From JBHFEI01 sp041928815 (lineage in GTDB: Bacteria > Pseudomonadota > Alphaproteobacteria > Rhizobiales > Rhizobiaceae), in contig NZ_JBHFEI010000010.1 of NCBI RefSeq assembly GCF_041928815.1, forward strand, positions 1-64,000: 64,000 nt of DNA, in the 5' to 3' direction. Below the pieces are notes generated by a model. The model was not told the DNA's origin and made no database searches. It saw only the letters and a list, made by a program, of their open reading frames with translations. The translations under genes and the position numbers were made by a program. How positions within the stretch are numbered: position 1 is the stretch's first letter; every line of letters starts with the position of its first letter. Below, piece by piece: positions 53,002 to 61,549 of this stretch.

Positions 53002-54846
53002 ATGCGGCGAACGGGCTTTTGGGCGATCTTACCGGCGATGCTGATGCTGATCGGCGCTTCGGCCGGCACGGCGGCGGCGCAGGAGCCCGCACCGCAATGG
53101 CGCATCGGCACGTCTCTGTTCGGCGAACTGAAATACAAGCCCGGCTTCGCCCATTTCGACTATGTCAACCCCGACGCGCCGAAGGGTGGCGACGTTCGCC
53201 TGTCGACGACCGGCACCTACGACACGTTCAATCCCATCGTCCAGCGCGGCGAGGCGGCCGTCGGGCTGACCATGGTGTTCGAGACGCTGCTGAAGCCGGC
53301 CGACGACGAGGTCTCGACCGCCTACGGGCTGCTCGCCGAAAGCCTCTCCTATCCCGACGACATCTCGTCGGTGACCTTCCGGCTGCGCGCGAGCGCCGCC
53401 TGGGCCGATGGAAAGCCGGTGACGCCCGAGGACGTCGTCTATTCCTTCGAAAAGGCGAAGGAGCTCAATCCGCTCTACACCGCCTACTATGCCCATGTCG
53501 TCGCCGCCGAGAAGACCGGCGAGCGCGACGTGACCTTCCGCTTCGACGAGAAGAACAACCGCGAGCTGCCGAGCATCCTCGGCCAGTTCCTCGTCGTGCC
53601 GAAGCACTGGTGGGAGGGCGAGACCGCGACCGGCGCCAAACGCGACATCGCGCGCACGACGCTGGAGCCGGTGATGGGCTCGGGCCCCTACCGCATCGCC
53701 GCCCATTCGGCCGGCTCGACCGTCACCTACGAGCTGCGCGACGACTACTGGGGCAGGGACGTCAACGTCAATGTCGGCCACGACAATTTCCGCCGCGTCA
53801 CCTACACCTATTTCGGCGACCGCGACGTCGAGTTCGAGGCCTTCCGTTCCGGCAACATCGACTACTGGCGCGAGAACCAGGCGAGCCGCTGGGCGACCGG
53901 TTACGATTTCCCGGCGGTGAAGGACGGCCGGGTGAAGCGCGAGGATTTCCCCAACACCTTCCGCGCCGTCGGCGTCATGCAGGCGCTGGTGCCGAACACG
54001 CGCCGCGACCTGTTCAAGGACATCCGCGTGCGCGAGGCGCTGAACTACGCCTTCGACTTCGAGGATCTGAACCGCGCCCAGATGCACGACGCCTACAAGC
54101 GCGTCGACAGCTATTTCTGGAACACCGAGCTCGCCTCCTCCGGCCTGCCGGAGGGCGACGAGCTGGCGATCCTCGAAACGGTGAAGGACAAGCTGCCGCC
54201 GCAGGTCTTCACCACGCCCTACGCCAATCCCGTCGGCGGCAACGAGAAGAACGTGCGCGCCAACCTGCAGAAGGCAGTCGGCCTGTTCCGCGAGGCGGGC
54301 TATACGCTGAAGGGCAACCGCATGGTCAATGCCGCGACGGGCCAGCCCTTCTCCTTCGAGATCCTGCTGTCGAGCCCGATGCTGGAGCCGCGCGCGCTGC
54401 ATTATGCCAACAGCCTCAAGCGCATCGGCGTCGAGGCGCGCGTGCGCACCGTCGATCCCTCGCAATACACCAACCGGGCGCGTGCCTTCGACTACGACAT
54501 GACCTGGGTCGTCTGGGGCGAGAGCCTGTCGCCCGGCAACGAGCAGCTCGACTACTGGGGCTCGAAAGCGGCCGAACGGCAGGGCTCGAAGAACTATGCC
54601 GGCATCGCCGACCCCGCCATCGACGCGCTGATCGGCCGTGTCATCTTCGCCAAGGACCGGCCCGAGCTCGTCGCCGCCACGCGCGCGCTCGACCGGGTGC
54701 TGCTCGCCGGCCATTATGTCGTGCCGCTCTACTACAAGAATGTCGACAACGTCGCCTACTGGGACAAGTTCGAGCGGCCGGCGGCACTGCCGGACTACGC
54801 GATCGGCTTCCCGGAGATCTGGTGGTCGAAAGAGCCCGGCAACTGA
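53002..54846 (+). CDS. yejA: ABC peptide-type transporter substrate-binding protein (YejA)
   Basis: A 614-residue periplasmic family-5 (DppA/OppA-like) binding protein. MRRTGFWAILPAMLMLIGAS and the following residues form a signal peptide cleaved near AAA-QE. GELKYKPGFAHFDYVNPDAP and GGDVRLSTTGTYDTFNP are typical of YejA, which binds oligopeptides (microcin C in E. coli). In rhizobia the Yej system is tied to peptide uptake and tolerance of antimicrobial peptides. The start at 53002 has GAGG very close; ATG at 52990 is an alternative. First gene of yejABEF. Confidence 0.92.
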   Translation: MRRTGFWAILPAMLMLIGASAGTAAAQEPAPQWRIGTSLFGELKYKPGFAHFDYVNPDAPKGGDVRLSTTGTYDTFNPIVQRGEAAVGLTMVFETLLKPADDEVSTAYGLLAESLSYPDDISSVTFRLRASAAWADGKPVTPEDVVYSFEKAKELNPLYTAYYAHVVAAEKTGERDVTFRFDEKNNRELPSILGQFLVVPKHWWEGETATGAKRDIARTTLEPVMGSGPYRIAAHSAGSTVTYELRDDYWGRDVNVNVGHDNFRRVTYTYFGDRDVEFEAFRSGNIDYWRENQASRWATGYDFPAVKDGRVKREDFPNTFRAVGVMQALVPNTRRDLFKDIRVREALNYAFDFEDLNRAQMHDAYKRVDSYFWNTELASSGLPEGDELAILETVKDKLPPQVFTTPYANPVGGNEKNVRANLQKAVGLFREAGYTLKGNRMVNAATGQPFSFEILLSSPMLEPRALHYANSLKRIGVEARVRTVDPSQYTNRARAFDYDMTWVVWGESLSPGNEQLDYWGSKAAERQGSKNYAGIADPAIDALIGRVIFAKDRPELVAATRALDRVLLAGHYVVPLYYKNVDNVAYWDKFERPAALPDYAIGFPEIWWSKEPGN

Positions 54847-55104
54847 CGCCCGGCCGGGCCGGACGGCGGGGCAGGCGTCACCAGCCTCGCGCAAACCGGG
54901 CGGTGTCCCCTGCCGTCCCGGTCCGTCGGGGGCGGGTCGATTCGGCTGGCCCTTGCGCGATCGGGCGGGCTCGGCTCCATATAGTAGAATCGAATCAGAC
55001 GGCATATTGCCGACCACAAGGATCTCCGTGACCGTGCTTTCCAGGCGCCCGCCGCACCAGACCCGGAAGACCGCCGCACTTGCCCGCGCCGGAGCCGACC
55101 GCTG

Positions 55105-56184
55105 ATGGGTGCCTATATCCTGCGCCGCCTGCTGCTGATGATCCCGACGATCGTCGGCATCATGGCGATCTCCTTCGTCATCGTGCAGTTCGCGCCGGGC
55201 GGTCCGGTCGAGCAGGTCATCTCCGACCTCACCAACGCGTCCGGCGGCGACCGCCTGTCCGGCACCGGCGGCGACATGCTGCAGGCCGGCAACGAGAGCG
55301 GCAGCTATCGCGGCGCGCAGGGGCTCGACCCGGAATTCATCGCCAAGCTGGAAAAGCAGTTCGGCTTCGACCGGCCGCCGCTCGAACGCTTCCTCAAGAT
55401 GATGTGGGACTATCTGCGCTTCGATTTCGGCGACAGCTTCTTCCGCGACATCAGCGTCGTCGACCTGATCCTCGACAAGATGCCGGTGTCGATCTCGCTC
55501 GGCGTCTGGGTGCTTTTGATCTCCTATGCCATCTCGATCCCGCTCGGCATCCGCAAGGCCGTCTCCGACGGTTCCACCTTCGACGTCTGGACGTCGGGCA
55601 TCATCATCGTCGGCTATGCGGTGCCGGGCTTCCTCTTCGGCATCCTGCTGATCGTGCTCTTCGCCGGCGGCTCCTTCTTCGACTGGTTTCCCTTGCGCGG
55701 CCTCGTCTCCGACAATTTCGACCAGTTGTCCTGGTGGCAGAAGATCCTCGACTATGCCTGGCACATGACGCTGCCGCTGCTCACCCTGCTGCTCTCGGCC
55801 TTCGCCACCACGACGTTGCTCACGAAGAACTCCTTCATCGACGAGATCCGCAAGCAATATGTCGTCACCGCCCGGGCCAAGGGGCTCGCCGAGCGCCAGG
55901 TGCTCTACGGCCATGTCTTCCGCAACGCCATGCTGATCATCATCGCCGGCTTTCCCGGCGCCTTCATCTCGGCCTTCTTCACCGGCTCGCTTTTGACTGA
56001 ATATATCTTCTCGCTCGACGGCCTCGGCCGGCTTGGCTACGAGGCGGTGGTCAGGCGCGACTATCCGATCGTCTTCGCCACGCTCTACATCTTCTCGCTG
56101 ATGGGCCTCGTCGTCAGCCTGATCTCCGACCTCATCTACACCTGGGTCGATCCGCGCATCGATTTCGAGCGGAGGGACGTCTGA
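55105..56184 (+). CDS. yejB: ABC transporter permease YejB
   Basis: A 359-residue inner-membrane permease. MGAYILRRLLLMIPTIVGIM is the conserved N-terminal helix, and ARAKGLAERQVLYGHVFRNA is the ATPase-contact loop. A long periplasmic loop after the first helix, rich in Gly and Ser, is usual for YejB. A 258-base gap separates it from yejA; this gap may hold an internal promoter or processing site. Its stop overlaps the yejE start (TGATG). Confidence 0.94.
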   Translation: MGAYILRRLLLMIPTIVGIMAISFVIVQFAPGGPVEQVISDLTNASGGDRLSGTGGDMLQAGNESGSYRGAQGLDPEFIAKLEKQFGFDRPPLERFLKMMWDYLRFDFGDSFFRDISVVDLILDKMPVSISLGVWVLLISYAISIPLGIRKAVSDGSTFDVWTSGIIIVGYAVPGFLFGILLIVLFAGGSFFDWFPLRGLVSDNFDQLSWWQKILDYAWHMTLPLLTLLLSAFATTTLLTKNSFIDEIRKQYVVTARAKGLAERQVLYGHVFRNAMLIIIAGFPGAFISAFFTGSLLTEYIFSLDGLGRLGYEAVVRRDYPIVFATLYIFSLMGLVVSLISDLIYTWVDPRIDFERRDV

Positions 56185-57326
56185 TGACGGCGGTGGTCTC
56201 CGAACCCGTCGGCCCTGCAAAGGCGAAGTGCGGGCTGCTGTCGCCCGTCAACCGCCGCCGCTGGCAGAATTTCAAGGCGAACCGGCGCGGCTACTGGTCC
56301 TTCTGGATCTTCCTCGTCCTCTTCGTGCTCAGCCTCTTCGCCGAATTCATCGCCAACGACCGGCCGCTCGTCGCCTCCTATCGCGGCGAGATCCTGTTTC
56401 CCGTGCTGGTCAACTATCCGGAGGAAAAGTTCGGCGGCTTCCTCGCCGAGACCGACTACCGCTCCGACTTCATCCGCGAGGAGATCGAGGCGAACGGCTG
56501 GATGGTTTGGCCGCCGGTCCGCTATTCCTACGGCACCGCCAATTCGAACATCCCGCATTCCGCCCCGACGGCACCCTTCTGGCTGATGGACGCGGCGGAA
56601 CGCTGCTCGGGCTATCCGCAAGGGCCCGAGGATCCGAACTGCACGCTCGGCAACCTCAACTGGCTCGGCACCGACGACCAGGCCCGCGACGTCACCGCGC
56701 GCATGATCTACGGCTTCCGCATCTCCGTCCTCTTCGGCCTCGCCCTGACGATCGCCTCGGCCGTCGTCGGCGTCACCGCCGGCGCGGTGCAGGGCTATTT
56801 CGGCGGCTGGACCGACCTCATCCTGCAGCGCTTCATCGAGATCTGGTCGTCGATGCCGGTGCTTTACATCCTGCTCATCATCGCCGCGATCCTGCCGCCC
56901 GGCTTCTTCGTGCTGCTCGGCATCATGCTGCTCTTCTCCTGGGTCGGCTTCGTCGGCGTGGTCAGGGCCGAATTCCTGCGCGCGCGCAATTTCGAATATG
57001 TCCGCGCCGCCCGCGCGCTCGGCGTCGGCGACCGCACCATCATGTGGCGCCATCTCCTGCCGAACGCCATGGTGGCGACGCTGACCTTCCTGCCCTTCAT
57101 CCTCTCGGGCTCGATCACCACGCTGACCTCGCTCGATTTCCTCGGCTTCGGCATGCCGCCGGGCTCGCCGTCCCTTGGCGAGATGATCGCGCAGGGCAAG
57201 TCGAACCTGCAGGCGCCCTGGCTGGGTCTCACCGCCTTCGTCGTCATGTCGGTGATGCTGTCTCTGCTGATCTTCGTCGGCGAGGCGACGCGCGACGCCT
57301 TCGACCCGCGAAAGACCTTTGGCTGA
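56184..57326 (+). CDS. yejE: ABC transporter permease YejE
   Basis: A 380-residue permease forming the channel with YejB. LSPVNRRRWQNFKANRRGYW at the N-terminus and the helix that follows it (residues about 35-55) are family marks; the long first periplasmic domain (about 60-170) is typical, and RAARALGVGDRTIMWRHLLP is the ATPase-contact loop. Overlaps its neighbours by one base on each side (TGATG), so yejB, yejE and yejF are translationally coupled. Confidence 0.94.
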   Translation: MTAVVSEPVGPAKAKCGLLSPVNRRRWQNFKANRRGYWSFWIFLVLFVLSLFAEFIANDRPLVASYRGEILFPVLVNYPEEKFGGFLAETDYRSDFIREEIEANGWMVWPPVRYSYGTANSNIPHSAPTAPFWLMDAAERCSGYPQGPEDPNCTLGNLNWLGTDDQARDVTARMIYGFRISVLFGLALTIASAVVGVTAGAVQGYFGGWTDLILQRFIEIWSSMPVLYILLIIAAILPPGFFVLLGIMLLFSWVGFVGVVRAEFLRARNFEYVRAARALGVGDRTIMWRHLLPNAMVATLTFLPFILSGSITTLTSLDFLGFGMPPGSPSLGEMIAQGKSNLQAPWLGLTAFVVMSVMLSLLIFVGEATRDAFDPRKTFG

Positions 57327-58957
57327 TGGCTGACACTCCTCTCCTCTCCGTCCGCGATCTCTCCGTCGCCTTCCGGCAGGGCGAGCGGGAGACGCGCGCC
57401 GTCGACGCCATCTCCTTCGACGTCATGCCCGGCGAGGTGGTGGCGCTGGTCGGCGAATCCGGCTCGGGCAAGTCGGTCTCGGCCAATTCGATCCTGCGGC
57501 TGCTGCCCTATCCGGCGGCACGCCATCCGGGTGGCGCGATCCTGTTCAAGGGCCAGGATCTGATGACGGCCTCTGACGAGGCGCTGCGCCATGTGCGCGG
57601 CAACGACATCACCATGATCTTCCAGGAGCCGATGACCTCGCTCAATCCGCTGCATTCGATCGAGCGGCAGATCACCGAGATCCTGACCCTGCACCAGGAG
57701 ATGAAGGGGCCGGCGGCGCGTGCACGCGTGCTCGAACTCCTGCATCAGGTCGGGATCCGCGAGCCGGAAAAGCGCCTCTCCGCCTTCCCGCACGAACTCT
57801 CCGGCGGCCAGCGCCAGCGGGTGATGATCGCGATGGCGCTCGCCAACCGGCCGGAACTCCTGATCGCCGACGAGCCGACGACCGCGCTCGACGTCACGGT
57901 GCAGGCGCAGATCCTGGCGCTCCTCAAGGACCTCAAGGACCGGCATCGCATGTCGATGCTGTTCATCACCCACGACCTCGGCATCGTCCGCAAGATCGCC
58001 GACCGCGTCTGCGTCATGACCAGGGGCAGGATCGTCGAGACCGGCCCGACCGAGGAGATCTTCGGCAATCCGCAGCATGCCTATACCCGCCACCTGCTCG
58101 GCTCGGAGCCGCGCGGGCGCCCGCCCGCCGCCGATCCGGCGAGCCCGGTGGTGATGGAGGGCAAGGACATGAAGGTCTGGTTCCCGATCCGCACCGGGTT
58201 CCTCCGCAAGGTCACCGACCATGTGAAGGCCGTCGACGGCATCGATCTGACGCTGAAGGCCGGCCAGACGCTCGGCATCGTCGGCGAATCCGGCTCGGGA
58301 AAGACGACGCTCGGGCTCGCGCTTGCACGGCTGATCGCCTCCGAGGGCCGCATCGTCTTCCTCGGCCAGCCGATCGACGGCTTCAGCTTCAAGGAGATGC
58401 GGCCGTTGCGCAACCGGCTGCAGATCGTCTTCCAGGACCCCTATGGCTCGCTGAGCCCGCGCATGCCGGTGGCCGACATCGTCGCCGAGGGGCTCGCCGT
58501 CCACGAACCGCAGCTCTCCGCCGCCGAGCGCGATGCCCGCGTCGCGGCCGCCCTCGTCGAGGTCGGCCTCGATCCGGAGACGCGCTGGCGCTATCCGCAT
58601 GAGTTTTCCGGCGGCCAGCGCCAGCGGATCGCGATTGCCCGCGCCATGGTGCTGAAGCCGAAATTCGTCATGCTCGACGAGCCGACCTCGGCGCTCGACA
58701 TGAGCGTGCAGGCGCAGGTGGTCGATCTCCTGCGCGAGTTGCAGAGGCTGCACGGGCTTGCCTATCTCTTCATCAGCCACGACCTGCGCGTCGTGCGCGC
58801 GCTCGCCAACCATGTCATCGTCATGCGCCAGGGCCAGGTGGTGGAGCAGGGGCCGTCCGAACAGATCTTCGAGGCGCCGCGCGAGGACTACACCAAGGCG
58901 CTGATCGCCGCCGCGCTCAACCTCGACACGGTGGAAAGCGCGGCCGTCCGGCAATAA
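57326..58957 (+). CDS. yejF: ABC transporter ATP-binding protein YejF (two fused ATPase domains)
   Basis: A 543-residue double ATPase for YejABE. Domain 1 has GESGSGKSVSANSI near residue 41, LSGGQRQRVMIAM and IADEPTTALDVTVQ; domain 2 has GESGSGKTTLGLA near 324, FSGGQRQRIAIARA and MLDEPTSALDMSVQ. Both sets are complete. The oligopeptide-type end of each half (PQHAYTRHLL and PREDYTKALI) is present. It should power peptide import across the inner membrane. Confidence 0.94.
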   Translation: MADTPLLSVRDLSVAFRQGERETRAVDAISFDVMPGEVVALVGESGSGKSVSANSILRLLPYPAARHPGGAILFKGQDLMTASDEALRHVRGNDITMIFQEPMTSLNPLHSIERQITEILTLHQEMKGPAARARVLELLHQVGIREPEKRLSAFPHELSGGQRQRVMIAMALANRPELLIADEPTTALDVTVQAQILALLKDLKDRHRMSMLFITHDLGIVRKIADRVCVMTRGRIVETGPTEEIFGNPQHAYTRHLLGSEPRGRPPAADPASPVVMEGKDMKVWFPIRTGFLRKVTDHVKAVDGIDLTLKAGQTLGIVGESGSGKTTLGLALARLIASEGRIVFLGQPIDGFSFKEMRPLRNRLQIVFQDPYGSLSPRMPVADIVAEGLAVHEPQLSAAERDARVAAALVEVGLDPETRWRYPHEFSGGQRQRIAIARAMVLKPKFVMLDEPTSALDMSVQAQVVDLLRELQRLHGLAYLFISHDLRVVRALANHVIVMRQGQVVEQGPSEQIFEAPREDYTKALIAAALNLDTVESAAVRQ

Positions 58958-59064
58958 GCCGGCGGGAACGGCGGTTGCGCCGCATTTTAGCGTTTCCTTG
59001 CACGGCGATTTCAGGGTCACCGTGCCATGGTGCCAGCGTCCATCGTCAGCAAGGAAACCTCGTC

Positions 59065-59385
59065 ATGGCGCTCAGCCTCGCCGGTATCGCATCCACGCCG
59101 CAAAGATCCGCCTCGCCGCTCGCAGCCGCCCTCGAGACGCTCTCGGACGGGCTGCGCATCAAGCGCGGCACCGACGCGCCCGGCAGCCTCGTGGCGGCGG
59201 AGGCGCAGCGCGCCGGCGTCGCCGCCCTTTCCCGCACCCTCGACAGCCTCTCCTCCGCGACGCAGGATGCGCAAACCGGCGGGCAGGCGCTGGAGGCGGC
59301 CTCGAAACTCATCCAGGATGCGCGGGACATGGCGCTCGCCAGCGCCCACGGAACCGGACCGGCCGCGGCCTATTCCGAGTTCTGA
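59065..59385 (+). CDS. Small protein resembling a flagellin N-terminal helix domain
   Basis: A 106-residue protein. Residues about 22-95 read like the D0-D1 region of flagellin: LETLSDGLRIKRGTDAPGSL followed by VAAEAQRAGVAALSRTLDSL, then SSATQDAQTGGQALEAASKL. The usual flagellin pattern is a run of heptad-like helices with LSSGLRIN, AxDDAAGLAIA and RGLxQAxRNxNDG. The central variable and C-terminal domains are absent, so it cannot make a filament alone. AAGGAAA lies before the ATG. No flagellar genes are nearby. It may be a flagellin-derived remnant that kept its frame, or a small coiled-coil protein with a new role. It lies between yejF and the converging NlpC/P60 gene. Confidence 0.6.
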   Translation: MALSLAGIASTPQRSASPLAAALETLSDGLRIKRGTDAPGSLVAAEAQRAGVAALSRTLDSLSSATQDAQTGGQALEAASKLIQDARDMALASAHGTGPAAAYSEF

Positions 59386-59389
59386 GCCT

Positions 59390-60235
59390 TCAGGGGCGGC
59401 GACAGCCGGTCGGATCGCCGTAAAGGGCGGCGATCCGGGCGATCGCCGCGTCGAGCCGCTCGCGCGCCACGGTCATCGTCGCGCCGTTCGCATGGAGCAG
59501 GGTTTCCTCGTCCTCCATGATGCCGACATGGCCCTTCCAGAAGACCAGGTCGCCGCGCCGGAGGTCGTCGCGCGCGACCGGCGTGCCGAGGCCGGAAGCC
59601 TGCATGTCGGAGTCGCGCGGCGCGGCGCGGCCCGCCATCAGCATCGACAGTTGCACGAGGCCGGAGCAGTCGATGCCGAAGGCCGAGCGGCCGCCCCAGA
59701 GATAGGGTGTCTCCAGGAGCCGCGCGGCAACCGCCACATAGTCCGGCGCGGGCGCATCGTCCAGCCGGCGGCAATGGCCGGCGACCACGGCCGAACCGTC
59801 GGCGAGCAGGAGATAGGCCGTGCCGCGTGTCTCGGCCTCGCCCGTGACCGAAAGCCGGCTCCCCATCGACAGGGCATGGAGATGTCCCCGCTTCAGGTCC
59901 GGGCCGGCATAGCGGTAGGTGCGCGGCGCGGTGACGATATGGGTCGTCGTTCCCGCCTTCTCGGCAACGGCCTTCGCCGGAAGATAGCCGACATAGCCGT
60001 CGCCGTCGGCGACCACCCAGGCCCAGCCGTCGGCGGCATCGAGCAGGCGCACCGTTTCGCCGAGCAGGAGCTCGGTATCGATGCCGGCCCCGGGCTCCGG
60101 GCGCGGCCTGAGCGGCGCGACGGGCAGGACGATGCACGCCGGACGTCCCTCGGTGAAGCGCGCGGCGGCGACCTGCCCCTCGAGGCGCCGGTCGGCAAGG
60201 TCGGGGCGAAAGGCGTTCAGGCGGCGATCGAGCAT
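59390..60235 (-). CDS. NlpC/P60-family cell-wall hydrolase with SH3 domains
   Basis: A 281-residue protein. SH3-like regions occupy about 40-145 (LLLGETVRLLDAADGWAWVV, then GYVGYLPAKAV), and the NlpC/P60 cysteine peptidase domain about 160-275. The catalytic Cys is in FGIDCSGLVQ, the His in WKGHVGIMED, and the third polar residue in HANGATMTV. It would cut gamma-D-Glu-meso-DAP bonds in peptidoglycan. No signal peptide is seen; the start MLDRRLNAFRPDLAD matches its alphaproteobacterial relatives, which are often encoded beside leucyl aminopeptidase, as here. A CTGATA/TGTCAG near-palindrome lies 39 bases upstream at 60274-60287. Confidence 0.9.
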   Translation of the reverse strand: MLDRRLNAFRPDLADRRLEGQVAAARFTEGRPACIVLPVAPLRPRPEPGAGIDTELLLGETVRLLDAADGWAWVVADGDGYVGYLPAKAVAEKAGTTTHIVTAPRTYRYAGPDLKRGHLHALSMGSRLSVTGEAETRGTAYLLLADGSAVVAGHCRRLDDAPAPDYVAVAARLLETPYLWGGRSAFGIDCSGLVQLSMLMAGRAAPRDSDMQASGLGTPVARDDLRRGDLVFWKGHVGIMEDEETLLHANGATMTVARERLDAAIARIAALYGDPTGCRRP

Positions 60236-60590
60236 GCCTTTGTCGAACCTCGTCGGGAATCGGTGCGGGACGTCTGATATGTGTCAGAAATAGGTGGAAT
60301 GCCGTTATCCCGGAAAGACAGACGACAACAAGAGAGCAGAGATCTTTCGGGAACCATCGGCCGGGTCGATCCGACGAGGCTTTTCGCGCCCGGCTGGGGC
60401 GCAAATCTTCGGATATCCCGTCACCTCGGCGGCGATCCTGTCCCGCTGCGAAAGGAGAGCCCTCGGCAGGCGCCCTGCCGCCGGGGTCCCGCACGGGATT
60501 GAGGACCGGGCGAGGGGTGGTTTCGGCACGGCCTCCCGGCGGAAGCGGCAGGCCGCGCTTTCGCGAGGCCGCCCGTCGCCGTCGACCGGC
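60236..60590. other. 355-base gap without a supported gene
   Basis: It separates the NlpC/P60 gene from the TPR lipoprotein gene, both leftward. It holds a 14-base near-palindrome at 60274-60287 (CTGATATGTGTCAG, one wobble pair), a possible operator of the NlpC gene. No reading frame is supported. Confidence 0.5.
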
Positions 60591-61412
60591 TCAGTTCGTG
60601 CCGGTCGTTTCCTTGCGGCTGTCTTCCTTGGCGAGCTTCTGCCAGGAACCCTGCTGCGACAGCACGCCGCGCAGGTAGCGCACATTCGCCTCCGCCTGTT
60701 CGGCCGACAGTTCCTGCCGGGCGATCTGCTCGGCCTCCTGGAAGCGGCCCTGCAGGCCGACGGCGAGCGCGAGGTTCTGGCGCACGCTGCTGTCGGCGCG
60801 CGGCTGCTCGGCGGCGGAGCGCAGATAGGTTTCCGCCGTCTTCAGGTCCTTGGCAAGCAGGTAGGACATGCCGATGTTGGAGAGCACCGAGGGTTCGTTC
60901 GGCTGGATGTCGAGGGCGTCGCGATAGCGCGCGCGCGCCTCGCTGGAACGTCCGAGCTGGTCGAGGATCGCCCCTTCCGCCGATTTCAGCCGCCAGTCGG
61001 GCCGGTCGGGGGTCTGGGCGCGGGCGATGGTCGAGAGCGCCTGCTCGAGCTGTCCCGCCGCCGCCTGGGCCTTGCCGTAGGCGGCGAGCACCTCGCGGTC
61101 GTTCGGAGAGTTGATCGCCACCTGCTGCATCACGGCGAGCGCCTGCTCGTTGCGGCCGGTCATGCGCAGGATGTTGGCGTAGTTGAGGCCCGCGTTCCGG
61201 TCCTTCGGGTTGCGCTCGTAAGCCGCGCCGACACTGCCGGCGGCCTGGCGCAGCTCCTGCTCGTTCATCTCCTGCACCGGCTTCGACAGGGACGGCACCG
61301 ACCCGGTCGTCAGTTCCTTCTTCGGACCGGCGCAGCCGGCAAGGGCGAGGGCGAGCAGCGGCAAAGCGAGCCAGGCAAGGCGCTTCGCGCGGATCTGGGA
61401 TACGGTGGTCAT
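60591..61412 (-). CDS. Tetratricopeptide-repeat lipoprotein (TadD/PilF-like)
   Basis: A 273-residue protein with a lipoprotein signal (LPLLALALAGCAG; lipid-modified Cys near residue 26) and five or six tetratricopeptide repeats from about 70 to 250, such as NAGLNYANILRMTGRNEQAL and PSVLSNIGMSYLLAKDLKTA. TadD and PilF are outer-membrane lipoproteins that help assemble pilus secretins, and this protein has their length and order of parts. No other tad genes are in the window, so it may be an isolated paralogue. MTTVSQIRAKR with GGAGAC upstream is the chosen start; an ATG at 61478 would place extra residues before the signal. Confidence 0.86.
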   Translation of the reverse strand: MTTVSQIRAKRLAWLALPLLALALAGCAGPKKELTTGSVPSLSKPVQEMNEQELRQAAGSVGAAYERNPKDRNAGLNYANILRMTGRNEQALAVMQQVAINSPNDREVLAAYGKAQAAAGQLEQALSTIARAQTPDRPDWRLKSAEGAILDQLGRSSEARARYRDALDIQPNEPSVLSNIGMSYLLAKDLKTAETYLRSAAEQPRADSSVRQNLALAVGLQGRFQEAEQIARQELSAEQAEANVRYLRGVLSQQGSWQKLAKEDSRKETTGTN

Positions 61413-61549
61413 CGAGGTGTCTCCGGGGGTCGCCTTTCGCGTCGGGACACCACACAGACCAGTCGACGCAATCTTCACTCCAGCAATAGTCTGTTAACCC
61501 TAACAGAGCGTTAATCGGCCCGTGCGAGAGCCGTCTTTCGGAGGATTTC

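Noticed and set aside
53029..56220. A minus-strand open frame of more than 1000 codons opposite yejA and yejB
   Set aside because: It lies opposite well-recognised genes and is rich in Arg, Asp, Gly and Val with no domain; it reflects codon bias in GC-rich DNA.
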